Shown one piece after another: positions 35,719 through 44,126 of a stretch of 64,000 bases of DNA. The stretch covers positions 1 to 64,000 of the forward strand of contig CAUHHV010000002.1 of NCBI GenBank assembly GCA_959606065.1. The letters are read 5' to 3'. The notes under the pieces are model-generated. The model saw only the letters and a program-made list of their open reading frames with translations. It did no database searches and was not told the origin of the DNA. The DNA is from an uncultured Collinsella sp. Lineage in GTDB: Bacteria; Actinomycetota; Coriobacteriia; Coriobacteriales; Coriobacteriaceae. Made by a program: the position numbers and the translations under genes. The number at the start of each line of letters is the position of its first letter. Position 1 is the first letter of the stretch.

Positions 35719-36258
35719 GTGATGGCTACTGGTCCTAAATCGAGCAAGACGGCTACAAACGAATATCGAATCTCAATTGAAGGTAACCCTTATCCGCATG
35801 CTCTGGCTCTCGTCAACCCAGCGGGAGACAACCTCAACATCAAAAGACATGGGTTCACGGGTCCACTAGGACAGCTATTGAGTCTTAAATACACCGTTTA
35901 TGACGATGCAAATGAAAAGCTCTTTACTGTCGTCGACGGTGGTTTTAGTAACATGCCCAGGGTTGCGCTCATCATCGAACACAAGGAAGTTGCGGTGTTC
36001 GATTATGGCCTAAACAGACTTGAGATGAAGTGCGTAACGAACATACCGAATTACACAATAAAAGGTAACTTCCTATTTGGAGATTACGATATATTCAGTC
36101 AACGGGAAGTGAAGCTATCTTCAGTTAACGTCCTTCAATGTGATAAACAATCGTGCTTTAACATACAGGTTTTGGATAAAGCCGAATTAGCCGCCGCAAT
36201 TGGAATACCCACAGCCATTGCCCTTCTGAGGGCTCGGATTGAAGAGCATCTCGAATAA
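35719..36258 (+). CDS. LURP-one/YxjI-like protein, AT-rich
   Basis: The 179-residue soluble protein has a beta-rich pattern with repeated YTVYDDANEKLFTVVDGG-type strands, an acidic turn and a C-terminal hydrophobic helix (AIGIPTAIALL), as in LURP-one-related (tubby-like) proteins such as YxjI. The match is by eye and moderate. The start is a GTG at 35719 or the next ATG at 35722, with GAGG nine or twelve bases before. Base composition and codons (AAA, ATA, AAT) differ sharply from neighbours, pointing to recent acquisition. The role of bacterial LURP-one proteins is unknown; membrane or phospholipid binding has been suggested from the fold. Confidence 0.6.
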   Translation: MMATGPKSSKTATNEYRISIEGNPYPHALALVNPAGDNLNIKRHGFTGPLGQLLSLKYTVYDDANEKLFTVVDGGFSNMPRVALIIEHKEVAVFDYGLNRLEMKCVTNIPNYTIKGNFLFGDYDIFSQREVKLSSVNVLQCDKQSCFNIQVLDKAELAAAIGIPTAIALLRARIEEHLE

Positions 36259-36284
36259 ATTGCAAAAAGCAGTTCGTAACAACA

Positions 36285-36318
36285 TTCAGGAGCTAGATAG
36301 TTTTTTCTGGCTCCTGAA
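36285..36318 (+). terminator. Stem-loop after the LURP-one-like gene
   Basis: TTCAGGAGC and GCTCCTGAA form a 9-bp perfect stem around a T-rich loop, 26 bp after the stop. The T-run is in the loop rather than after the stem, so termination is uncertain. Confidence 0.4.
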
Positions 36319-36334
36319 GCTGTACTACATAGAG

Positions 36335-36376
36335 ATGAAAAATAATGCGGCAAAGGGGCTGTCCCTTTGCCGCATT
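36335..36376 (-). terminator. Terminator of the DUF1275 gene
   Basis: AATGCGGCAAAGGG and its exact complement form a 14-bp stem with a five-base loop, followed on the minus strand by TTTTTCATCT. The stem begins four bases after the DUF1275 stop. Confidence 0.85.
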
Positions 36377-36379
36377 CGG

Positions 36380-37096
36380 TTACTTTCGGCAGCCCTCTTT
36401 CCAAGCCTCGGCCGCAACCTTCCAGCGAAAACGCAAGTCGCGCTCGCGGTCGATAAACATGATGGCAAACGCGACAAACAGCAGCACGCTCGCCACGACG
36501 ATGGCGTGCAGGCCCATGCGCTCAATACACCAGTTGCCCAACACAGCGCCAAACACAAAGGTAAAGATCACGCCAAAGTACAGCAGGCCGTTTTCCAAAA
36601 AGCCACGCTTATGGGTAATGATGTAGTCGTCCACGTTTTGCAAGGCATTACGGAGGTTGCCGATACACATGGTCGTGGCGATGCCGTGACCGTGAATCTT
36701 GCGGAAGCTCTCGACCTGCATACCGCAGGCAAACGAGGTGAGGCAGTTGGCGAGCAGGTTGAAATCGCCACCGGGAATAAAACTCACGCCCAGCAAGATG
36801 ACGGCTTCAAAGAACACCGTCACCTGACGCCAGTGGATCACGCTGCCAAACCGCTCGTGTACCAGGTCGGCAAGCATAATGCCCACAGCAAACGAAACCA
36901 CAGGGAAGAAGTAACGCCCCGCAAGTGCCCAATTGCCCTCCGAGATGCTCACGCCAACGAGTAGGATGTTGCCTGTCTGCGCGTTGGCGAAAACATGATC
37001 GCGCCCAATGTACGAATACACGTCCATAAAGCCACCGGCGAGCGCCAGAATGATGCCCAGCTCGATGGACTCCGATATCTGCTTGGCACGCTGCAT
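36380..37096 (-). CDS. YoaK/DUF1275 family membrane protein
   Basis: The 238-residue protein has six to seven hydrophobic segments and the DUF1275 signatures GGFMDVYSYIGRDHVFANAQ with TGNILLVGV near the N-terminus and CGMQVESFRKI in the middle. Members are predicted transporters or permease-like proteins with no proven substrate. The ATG at 37096 has AAGGAGG about ten bases upstream; a much longer ORF upstream has no coding character. It is divergent from the YgiQ gene. Confidence 0.9.
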   Translation of the reverse strand: MQRAKQISESIELGIILALAGGFMDVYSYIGRDHVFANAQTGNILLVGVSISEGNWALAGRYFFPVVSFAVGIMLADLVHERFGSVIHWRQVTVFFEAVILLGVSFIPGGDFNLLANCLTSFACGMQVESFRKIHGHGIATTMCIGNLRNALQNVDDYIITHKRGFLENGLLYFGVIFTFVFGAVLGNWCIERMGLHAIVVASVLLFVAFAIMFIDRERDLRFRWKVAAEAWKEGCRK

Positions 37097-37292
37097 CGTC
37101 GTGCGGCCTCCTTGTTGACGACCCTCTCGTGCGTTGGCGGAGACATGGCCGCCGTTCATACTGTAACCCATTGACAACATGGCGTGCGCGCGAGACGGGC
37201 TCCCCAACGCGCAGATACACAGTCTGGAAACAAACGGCGGGCGCGGCGCCACACCCGCATCGACACGCCGATCCGCCAGCCCATGTACTCCA

Positions 37293-37325
37293 CCAGTCTT
37301 TTTAGCCCCGTCCCAAAAAGACTGG
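37293..37325. promoter_or_regulatory. 11-bp-arm inverted repeat next to the YgiQ promoter
   Basis: CCAGTCTTTTT and AAAAAGACTGG are exact complements separated by 11 bases. TACAAT at 37327-37332, preceded by TGGT (an extended -10), follows directly, so the repeat covers the -35 region of the probable YgiQ promoter. It is a good operator candidate; as RNA on either strand it could also act as a hairpin. Confidence 0.55.
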
Positions 37326-37363
37326 TTACAATTACGTGCAGCATACAAACACCGGGAGGGATC

Positions 37364-39505
37364 GTGGCAAATAAGCCTCAGCACGCTCAGAACAACCAGC
37401 GCAGTCAGCAGGGCAAACAGGGCCAGCAGCAAAAGCGCGGCAGCAAGGCGCAGGGTGGGCACACCACTCATGCTCCAGCAGCGCCCTCACGCCCCTGGCG
37501 ACCGGGCCGCGACAAGTTCCTCCCCGTCAGCCGCGCCGACATGGATGCGCGTGGCTGGGACCAGTGCGACTTCGTCTATATCTGCGGCGACGCCTATGTG
37601 GATCACCCCAGCTTTGGCATGGCCATCATCAGCCGCGTGCTCGATGCGCATGGCTACAAGGTGGGTATCATCTGCCAGCCCGACTGGACCGACCCCGCCA
37701 GCATCACGGTGCTCGGCGAGCCGCGCCTGGGCTTTCTCGTCAGCGCCGGCAACATGGACTCCATGGTCAACCACTATTCGGTGACCAAGCACCGCCGCCA
37801 CACCGACGCCTATACCCCCGGCGGCGAGGAGGGGCGCCGTCCCAATCGTGCCGTCACGGTCTACGGCAACCTCATCCGTCAGACGTTTAAGGATACCCCC
37901 ATCATCATCGGCGGCATCGAGGCAAGCCTGCGCCGCCTGGCCCACTACGACTACTGGCAGGACAAGCTCAAGCGCTCGGTACTGCTCGACTCGGGCGCCG
38001 ACATCCTCATCTACGGCATGGGCGAGCACGCGATCGTCGAGATCGCCGACGCGCTCGATGCCGGGCTGCCCGTCGACCAGATTTCTTATATCAACGGCAC
38101 CGTCTACCGCACCAACTCGCTCGACGAGGTCTACGACTACGACCTGCTGCCCAGCTGGGACGACCTTGCCGCCGACAAGCTCAACTACGCACGCAGCTTT
38201 AACGTGCAGCAGCAGAACATGGACCCCATCACCGGTCATCGCCTGGTAGAGCCCTACCCCAACAGCGTCTATGTGGTGCAAAACCCGCCGTCGGCGACGC
38301 TCACCACAGACGAGATGGACGAGGTGGCCGAGCTCCCCTACGCACGCGATTGGCATCCCGACTACGACGCAGCGGGCGGCGTGCCGGCCTTTGCCGAGAT
38401 CAAGTTTTCCATTAGTTCCAACCGCGGCTGTTTTGGCGAGTGCTCGTTTTGCGCCCTCACCTTCCACCAGGGCCGCGTGTTGCAGATGCGCAGCCACGAC
38501 TCGATCATGCGCGAGGCCGAGCTGCTCACGCGCGATCCCGAGTTTAAGGGCTATATCAACGACGTGGGCGGACCGACGGCAAACTTTAGCCGTCCCGCCT
38601 GCGACAAGCAGATCAAGCACGGCGTGTGCAAGAACAAGCGCTGCCTATGGCCGAGCGTGTGCAAGAACATGGTGGTCGACGAAAGCGGCTACACGCAGCT
38701 GTTGCGCGATCTGCGCCAGTTGCCGGGCGTCAAAAAGGTCTTCGTCCGCAGCGGCATCCGCTTTGACTACACCATGGCCGACGCCTCGGACGAGTTTTTG
38801 CGCGAGCTGTTGGAGCACCATGTCTCGGGCCAGCTACGCGTGGCACCCGAGCACGTGAGCGATGCGGTGCTCTCCGTAATGGGCAAACCGAGCCGCGCCG
38901 TCTACGATGCGTTCTGTCGTAAATTTGAACGCTTGAACCGCGAATACGGACTCAAGCAGTACGTGGTGCCGTATCTGATCTCGAGCCACCCCGGCTCGAC
39001 GATGAAGGAAGCTGTGGACCTTGCCGAGGCCGTGCGCGACATGGGCTACATGCCCGAGCAGGTGCAGGACTTCTACCCCACCCCGTCCACCATGTCGACC
39101 TGCATGTACTACACCGGCGTGGACCCACGCACCATGCAGCCGATCTACGTGGCACGCGACCCGCACGAGAAGGCCATGCAGCGTGCGCTCATCCAATACC
39201 GCAAGCCCGAGAACTACAAGCTCGTACGCGAGGCACTGGAAAAGGCCGGCCGCCGCGATCTGATTGGCTACACCAAGCATTGCCTGATTCGCCCCGTGCC
39301 CCCGCGCCCGGGCGAGACGTCTGCTGGCGGGGGGCATGGCACCGGCAAGAAGGGCGGCAAGGCCCACGGTGGCGTTGGCGGCGCTGGCAAGGGACCCAAA
39401 GGCAGCAAGGGTCACGGCGGCATGTCGCGTGCGCAGAACACCGCAGGCCGCAACCGTGCAGCCCAGGGGCGCCAGGGCGCTAACGGAGGCGGACGCCGCA
39501 ATTAG
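37364..39505 (+). CDS. YgiQ-family radical SAM protein
   Basis: The 713-residue iron-sulfur enzyme has a radical SAM cluster motif GCFGECSFC (CxxxCxxC, about residues 355-362), a preceding B12-binding-like domain (VYICGDAYVDHPSFG), and the YgiQ blocks PIIIGGIEASLRR and CKNKRCLWPSVC. The N-terminal 45 residues and the last 60 (Gly/Lys-rich, GKGPKGSKGHGG) are low-complexity and specific to this protein. The GTG at 37364 has GGGAGGG directly upstream. Function in the cell is unknown. Its stop overlaps the convergent CPBP gene by four bases. Confidence 0.92.
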   Translation: MANKPQHAQNNQRSQQGKQGQQQKRGSKAQGGHTTHAPAAPSRPWRPGRDKFLPVSRADMDARGWDQCDFVYICGDAYVDHPSFGMAIISRVLDAHGYKVGIICQPDWTDPASITVLGEPRLGFLVSAGNMDSMVNHYSVTKHRRHTDAYTPGGEEGRRPNRAVTVYGNLIRQTFKDTPIIIGGIEASLRRLAHYDYWQDKLKRSVLLDSGADILIYGMGEHAIVEIADALDAGLPVDQISYINGTVYRTNSLDEVYDYDLLPSWDDLAADKLNYARSFNVQQQNMDPITGHRLVEPYPNSVYVVQNPPSATLTTDEMDEVAELPYARDWHPDYDAAGGVPAFAEIKFSISSNRGCFGECSFCALTFHQGRVLQMRSHDSIMREAELLTRDPEFKGYINDVGGPTANFSRPACDKQIKHGVCKNKRCLWPSVCKNMVVDESGYTQLLRDLRQLPGVKKVFVRSGIRFDYTMADASDEFLRELLEHHVSGQLRVAPEHVSDAVLSVMGKPSRAVYDAFCRKFERLNREYGLKQYVVPYLISSHPGSTMKEAVDLAEAVRDMGYMPEQVQDFYPTPSTMSTCMYYTGVDPRTMQPIYVARDPHEKAMQRALIQYRKPENYKLVREALEKAGRRDLIGYTKHCLIRPVPPRPGETSAGGGHGTGKKGGKAHGGVGGAGKGPKGSKGHGGMSRAQNTAGRNRAAQGRQGANGGGRRN

Positions 39506-40413
39506 GGCAGCGATGCGCTCGCTGCGTCCATCCCACACGCTTGGCGCAGCGAGCGCATTGCCTCAACGAGGATGACGCCGGCGATAGCGACCGTGATTGC
39601 CACGTCGAGCGGCGTGTTCACAAACCACAACAGGCCCATGAGGTACGACCCGGCGTTAAAGGCAAAATGCAGCAGAATCGTATAGCGAAGCTTTCCGGTC
39701 GTAACGAGCACCCAGCCAAAGATGAGGCCGGCGGCGCCCGCGTAGCAACCCTGCACCCAATTCATGTGCATAAAACCGAAGATCGCCGCCTGCAGCACAA
39801 TCGCCGCGGCGCTACCCCACGTGCTTGGGGCCGCCCAGGGCACCATGGCGCCGCCCTGCGCGCTCACACGACGCCGGCACTTCCAAAGTGGGCGGCACTG
39901 CGGATTAAACGCTCGGAGCGAAAACTCAAAAATAATGCCGCGCACCAGCAGCTCTTCACAAAATGGGGCGCCGAGCACCGTAGTCAGTACGGCCAGATAG
40001 CTGGTGTCGCCCATGCCTGTTTCCTCGACAAGCTCGCTGTAGTCGGCCGCGGCATCGGGCAACAGCGACAGCACAGCGTCGGTCACGTAGCCAACGACCA
40101 CCTGCAGGGCAAGGCCGATCACGATAACGCAGGCGATGCGCTTCCACGCCCCACGCGCTCCCCCGCCGAGCGGATGCTCGCCCTGCCAGCGCGCCATAAA
40201 CGAGCGCGGCCACAGATAACGCCACCACAGCAGCGCCATTAAAAACGATGCCGTCTGCACGACGGCCTGAAGCAATTGAATGTCGAGATCATCGATCGAA
40301 AAACCCATGAACACCGATGCGACGCCAAGAGCGGAGAACAAAACGACGCTCAGGGCAATATCGGCAGCGACGACGCCAAAACAGGCAAGCGCCCAAATCA
40401 TCGCATTGAGCAT
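39502..40413 (-). CDS. CPBP-family intramembrane metalloprotease
   Basis: The 303-residue protein has about eight membrane helices and the Abi/CAAX-protease motifs: FCEELLVRG (EExxxR, about residue 153), FGFMHMN (FxxxH, about 216) and LHFAFN (HxxxN, about 251). Bacterial members are linked to bacteriocin immunity, stress or prenyl-protein-like processing; no partner is seen here. GAGGAGG lies six bases before the ATG at 40413. The stop codons of this gene and the YgiQ gene share the sequence TTAG. Confidence 0.9.
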   Translation of the reverse strand: MLNAMIWALACFGVVAADIALSVVLFSALGVASVFMGFSIDDLDIQLLQAVVQTASFLMALLWWRYLWPRSFMARWQGEHPLGGGARGAWKRIACVIVIGLALQVVVGYVTDAVLSLLPDAAADYSELVEETGMGDTSYLAVLTTVLGAPFCEELLVRGIIFEFSLRAFNPQCRPLWKCRRRVSAQGGAMVPWAAPSTWGSAAAIVLQAAIFGFMHMNWVQGCYAGAAGLIFGWVLVTTGKLRYTILLHFAFNAGSYLMGLLWFVNTPLDVAITVAIAGVILVEAMRSLRQACGMDAASASLP

Positions 40414-40430
40414 GCCAACCTCCTCAAAAC

Positions 40431-40488
40431 CCGGCACTTAGGGACGTTCCTTAACTGCCGGCAGAAAAGGAACGTCCCCAAGTGCCGG
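40431..40488. repeat. GGGACGTTCC-family palindrome, complete copy
   Basis: Arms of 22 bp (CCGGCACTTAGGGACGTTCC plus TT, and the complement) match at 21 positions around the 14-base loop AACTGCCGGCAGAA, which itself contains the palindrome CTGCCGGCAG. Related copies occur at 45728 and 57811. It lies between the CPBP and RelB genes. Confidence 0.8.
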
Positions 40489-40501
40489 CAGTTTGGGACA
40501 G

Positions 40502-40705
40502 TCATTGTTGATGAGAATCGGGCGAAATGCCAAAGGCCCCGTTGGGCGAGATGTCGAACGGGAAGGTGCCGCAGCGATTGAACGCAGCGATAAACATGCG
40601 GATGGCGTTGGACGGCGTGGTGCCCACGAGCTGGGTTGCCGCCGCGAAGGCTGCCTTCTCCTCGGGCAAGACCTTCGCGACTACAGGGGTCATGTGTTCT
40701 GCCAT
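40502..40705 (-). CDS. RelB/DinJ-family antitoxin, apparently orphan
   Basis: The 67-residue protein has the ribbon-helix-helix pattern of RelB/DinJ antitoxins: TPVVAKVLPEEKAAFAAATQ then TTPSNAIRMFIAAFNRCGTFPF. AAAGGAAG lies seven bases before the ATG at 40705. No RelE/YafQ-like toxin is on either side: downstream is the palindromic repeat and the CPBP gene, upstream about 300 bp with no ORF. An operator-like inverted repeat lies 115 bp upstream. It may neutralise a toxin encoded elsewhere or be a remnant. Confidence 0.75.
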   Translation of the reverse strand: MAEHMTPVVAKVLPEEKAAFAAATQLVGTTPSNAIRMFIAAFNRCGTFPFDISPNGAFGISPDSHQQ

Positions 40706-40819
40706 GGCGCTTCCTTTTTGAAACGACGGTAGTGCGGATAGATGCGGGCCACGCGGCTGGGCGACGGGCTGTGAAGGCAACCCGATTGGCCCGCATCCGG
40801 AGTTTGTTTCTGCGGCGTT

Positions 40820-40848
40820 GGTATTACTTGGTATTCCTAAGTATTACC
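40820..40848. promoter_or_regulatory. Operator-like inverted repeat upstream of the RelB gene
   Basis: GGTATTACTT and AAGTATTACC (9 of 10 complementary) flank eight bases that contain another GGTATT. RelB-type antitoxins bind such repeats in their own promoter. The distance to the ATG (about 115 bp) is longer than usual. Confidence 0.45.
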
Positions 40849-40885
40849 CCGCAGATAGAATACCACATCTGCTCCACTCCAAAGG

Positions 40886-40925
40886 TAGATTTCTACCAAG
40901 TTGGTGCATATGAACCTGTCGCCCT
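40886..40925. repeat. TGCACC-family repeat, partial copy
   Basis: ACCAAGTTGGTGCATATGAA followed by CCTGTC matches the right part of the 45780 and 53115 repeats (TTGGTGCAGATTAACCTG and TTGGTACAGATTGACCTG). Only half of the palindrome is present. Confidence 0.55.
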
Positions 40926-40939
40926 TCTCACCAAACGGC

Positions 40940-40975
40940 AATGCCCCGTCCACGCAAATACGCGAACGGGGCATT
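40940..40975 (-). terminator. Hairpin after the GH4 gene
   Basis: AATGCCCCGT and ACGGGGCATT form a 10-bp perfect stem, extended by a CGCG-rich loop, 50 bp beyond the last gene of the PTS operon. The T-run after it is weak. Confidence 0.6.
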
Positions 40976-41024
40976 GTTCAAATTGTGCCGTCAGTGACTC
41001 TTTTGCGCCAGCGGCCTTCTAGCT

Positions 41025-42407
41025 CTAGCTAAGCTCGGGCCAGTAACCCTTGTTAGCCTCGATCATGTCGTCGAGGACTTCCTTGGCAACCTTCATCGAA
41101 GGCACGGTCTTGTTGAGCGTAAAGGCCTTGAGCGCCTTCTCGTACGAACCCTCGATCGTGGCCTCGACCACGAGCTTCTCGGAGTTCAGCTGCTGCATCA
41201 TAAGACCCTGCTGGAACAGCGGAATGTTGTCGCGGCTGATGACCTCGGGGCCGTTCTTGCCAATGTAGGCAGGCAGCTCGACCATAGCGTCGTAGGGCAT
41301 GTTGGGGATAGCGCCCTTGTTCTCGCAAATGACCAGGAAGCGCTGCTTGGTGTCGTTCTTCAGAGCGATGGCCAGGTCGGCAATCCAGTCGCCGTGGCTG
41401 CCCGCATAGAACGTGCTCTCGTCGATCTCGCCCGTCTTCTCGTAATGGTCGATGCCGTCAAAGAGGTTCTTCTCGCGCGTCTCCTCAACCTCGTTTGCAC
41501 GAGTGCGCTCGGGGTTGGAATGCTCGACGAACTCCTTCTGCTGCAGGTAGTAGTTCAGGTACGTGTTGGGCAGGTACTCCGGGAAGCACTCCATGATCTC
41601 GTACTCGCCCTTCCAGACGTAGTACCAGCTGCCCTTGGTGTGGCGGTTCTGCTCGGGGTGCTCGTCGGTGGCTTCCTCGGGCTTCTTGGACATCAGCGAG
41701 CTCATGCCCTTGAGGTACGAATCGGGCAGCAGGATCTCATGCTCCTTGATGTACTCGCGCAGCTGCGGGAGCACCTCCTCGCCCTTGTGGCGAATCGAGG
41801 TGAACCAACCAAAGTGGTTGAGGCCAAAGTAATCGTACTCGACATCCTTCTTGTCGATATCGAGTGCGGCGCAAACCACGTCGATGATCGCGATCGGCAT
41901 GTCGCAGATGTTGATGATGCGAGCGTTGGGACGCAGCACGCGGCAGCCCTCGGAGACGATGGCAGCGGGGTTGGAGTAGTTGAGAATCCAGTAGTCCTTC
42001 TTGGCGTACTTCTCAACGTCATCGATCAGCTCGACCATGGGGAAGATGGTGCGCATGCCGTAGGCAAGGCCGCCGCAGCCGCAGGTCTCCTGACCAACGC
42101 AGCCGTGACGCAGCGGAATCTTCTCGTCCTGCTCGCGCATGGCATAGCCGCCCACGCGCATCTGGGCAAACACGAAGCTCGCGTCGGTAAAAGCCGTCTC
42201 CTTGTCGGTGGTCACCGTGAGCTTGATGTCCAGGCCAAGGTCCTCGTGCAAAATCCAGTCCACGAGCACGCCGATCTTGCGCTGGCGCTCCTCGTTGATG
42301 TCGTACAGACGAATCTCGTCAACGTCGAGCTCGTCCTTGCGCAGGGCGATGGACTTGACGATGCCGGGGGTAAAGGTGGATCCGCCACCACACAGAGTAA
42401 TGATCAT
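41025..42407 (-). CDS. 6-phospho-alpha-glucosidase, glycoside hydrolase family 4
   Basis: The 460-residue NAD- and Mn-dependent hydrolase cleaves phosphorylated alpha-glucosides such as maltose-6'-phosphate delivered by the PTS. The NAD loop is TLCGGGSTFTPG at the N-terminus. The CDMP motif (Cys168-Pro171) marks alpha-glucoside-specific GH4 members, where beta-specific ones have a CN-type motif; Cys168 and His197 (GLNHFGWF) would bind the metal. AGGAGC lies about nine bases before the ATG. It is the last gene of the operon and follows the IICB gene by three bases. Confidence 0.94.
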   Translation of the reverse strand: MIITLCGGGSTFTPGIVKSIALRKDELDVDEIRLYDINEERQRKIGVLVDWILHEDLGLDIKLTVTTDKETAFTDASFVFAQMRVGGYAMREQDEKIPLRHGCVGQETCGCGGLAYGMRTIFPMVELIDDVEKYAKKDYWILNYSNPAAIVSEGCRVLRPNARIINICDMPIAIIDVVCAALDIDKKDVEYDYFGLNHFGWFTSIRHKGEEVLPQLREYIKEHEILLPDSYLKGMSSLMSKKPEEATDEHPEQNRHTKGSWYYVWKGEYEIMECFPEYLPNTYLNYYLQQKEFVEHSNPERTRANEVEETREKNLFDGIDHYEKTGEIDESTFYAGSHGDWIADLAIALKNDTKQRFLVICENKGAIPNMPYDAMVELPAYIGKNGPEVISRDNIPLFQQGLMMQQLNSEKLVVEATIEGSYEKALKAFTLNKTVPSMKVAKEVLDDMIEANKGYWPELS

Positions 42408-42410
42408 TGT

Positions 42411-44027
42411 TTACTGCTCCTTCTCAATTGCGTTTTCGACCTTGTCGCGCATCTCGGCAACCTTCATGCCAAAGATGATCTGGATATTGTTGCCGTTGCG
42501 GTTGATGCCGCTGTTGGGCACGTGGTTGATGAGGCTCTCATCGATGAGGTCCGGGTTCTTAACGTTCACGCGGAGACGCGTAAAGCAGTTCTCGAGCTCC
42601 TCGATGTTGTCCTTGCCGCCAAGACCTGCGACCAGGTCGGCAATGCCCGCATCGACGCCCTCTGCGGGAGCCGCGGCAACAGCGCCCTGCTTCACCGCGA
42701 CAGACGCGGCGGCCTCGCCCTCGGCAACGGACTCGGCGAGCTCGGACTCCTCCTCGCGACCAGGCGTGTGGAGGTTGAGCTTCTTAATGAGGAAGGTAAA
42801 GAGGAAGAAGTACAGAGCGGCGTTGACGACTCCGAGCACGAGCATCATCGGCCAGTTGGTCTTATCGACACCGAGGACCAGGTTGGAAACCACGATGTTG
42901 ATGATGCCGCCTGCAGTCGAAGCGGGCACGGAGAGGACCTTGAGCAGGACCAGGAAGATGCCGGAAAGAACCGAGTGAACGACAAAGAGCACGGGAGCGG
43001 CAAAGACAAAGAGGAAGTCCATGGGCTCGGTGACACAGGAGAGCACAGCGGTGATGATCAGCGGGATGATAACGGCCTTGGTCTTATCCTTGTTCCCCTT
43101 GTAAGCGGTGAAGATAAAGGCGAGACCGATACCGATGTAGGGCCACAGGTTGTTGAAGGTGTAGCTGTTGAAGTAGGTGCTATCGGAGAAGGGCTGGCCC
43201 GTCATTGCCATCTCGGCGACACGGATGGGATAGGCGCCGGCGATAACCTGATCACCCAGCGTAAGGGTGCCGCCCACATCGGAGAACTGGAACGGGGTGT
43301 AGATGAGGTGGTGCAGACCGGTGGGAACGAGCAGCTTGTTGAGCATGCCGTAGATAAACAGACCAATGTTGCCCGACTCCTTAATGATGCCGGCAACGGA
43401 GGAGATGGCACCCTGAACCGGAGGCCAAACGATGCAGAAGCCAGCGCCCATGATCCAGGAGATGATGATCATGATCAGGAACGGAAAGCGAACGCCCGAG
43501 AACATCGAAAGGGCAATGGGGAACTGCTTATTCGAGTACTTGTTGAACACGGCACCGGTGATGCAACCAAGAATGATGCCGCCAAACACGCCGGTATCGA
43601 GCACCTGAATGCCCATAACGGTGCTCTGGCCGGTTCCGGTAAGGCCGAGCATGCCGCTCGCTTCGGCAAGAGAGCCAGTGGCGTTGAGCACGATGTTATT
43701 GGCCTGCAGGAACAGGAAGAACGACATCAGGGCGATCAGCGAAGCATGGCCCTTGTTCTTCTTTGCCATGGCGCCGGCGATGCCCACGCAGAACAGAATC
43801 GAGAGGTTGTTGATGATAAACATCAGCGACTGATAGACAACGGCGCCCACAAGCTGGAACGGACCGGAGCCCAGCACGGGAATCACGGCGCAGATGGTCT
43901 TGTTGGTCAGAATGATGCCCACGATGAGCAGAATGCCGGCAACCGAGAGATACATCATCGGCTGAACGATCGACTTCGCGAACACCTCCAACGGCGCTTT
44001 GAAATTGAACTTCTTTTTTGCGGTCAT
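42411..44027 (-). CDS. PTS alpha-glucoside/maltose-type permease, IICB
   Basis: The 538-residue membrane permease takes up and phosphorylates the sugar. Residues 1-430 form the Glc-family IIC domain with about ten helices (GGIILGCITGAVF; FPFLIMIIISWIMGAG; FAAPVLF). A linker rich in Ala/Glu leads to the IIB domain with the phospho-Cys in LENCFTRLRV (about residue 480). There is no IIA domain, which is encoded separately upstream. The start at 44027 has AAGGGGAG nine bases upstream. The alpha-glucoside specificity follows from the adjacent GH4 enzyme. Confidence 0.94.
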   Translation of the reverse strand: MTAKKKFNFKAPLEVFAKSIVQPMMYLSVAGILLIVGIILTNKTICAVIPVLGSGPFQLVGAVVYQSLMFIINNLSILFCVGIAGAMAKKNKGHASLIALMSFFLFLQANNIVLNATGSLAEASGMLGLTGTGQSTVMGIQVLDTGVFGGIILGCITGAVFNKYSNKQFPIALSMFSGVRFPFLIMIIISWIMGAGFCIVWPPVQGAISSVAGIIKESGNIGLFIYGMLNKLLVPTGLHHLIYTPFQFSDVGGTLTLGDQVIAGAYPIRVAEMAMTGQPFSDSTYFNSYTFNNLWPYIGIGLAFIFTAYKGNKDKTKAVIIPLIITAVLSCVTEPMDFLFVFAAPVLFVVHSVLSGIFLVLLKVLSVPASTAGGIINIVVSNLVLGVDKTNWPMMLVLGVVNAALYFFLFTFLIKKLNLHTPGREEESELAESVAEGEAAASVAVKQGAVAAAPAEGVDAGIADLVAGLGGKDNIEELENCFTRLRVNVKNPDLIDESLINHVPNSGINRNGNNIQIIFGMKVAEMRDKVENAIEKEQ

Positions 44028-44126
44028 AGCGGTACTCCCCTTCCTTTTCCGCAAATTAAGACAGATGTGCCCTGGACAAGGCCATAAGCCCTGCCTTATA
44101 TCAATCGATGTGTGGGCACGTTATGC

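Noticed and set aside
35538..35738. 66-codon Cys-rich ORF in the AT-rich spacer
   Set aside because: No ribosome site and no family likeness; the CPCGYCSCMYC run looks like chance in AT-rich DNA.
41394..44087. 897-codon frame antisense to the GH4 and IICB genes
   Set aside because: It runs across two real genes and their junction, and its composition is that of a complementary-strand shadow.
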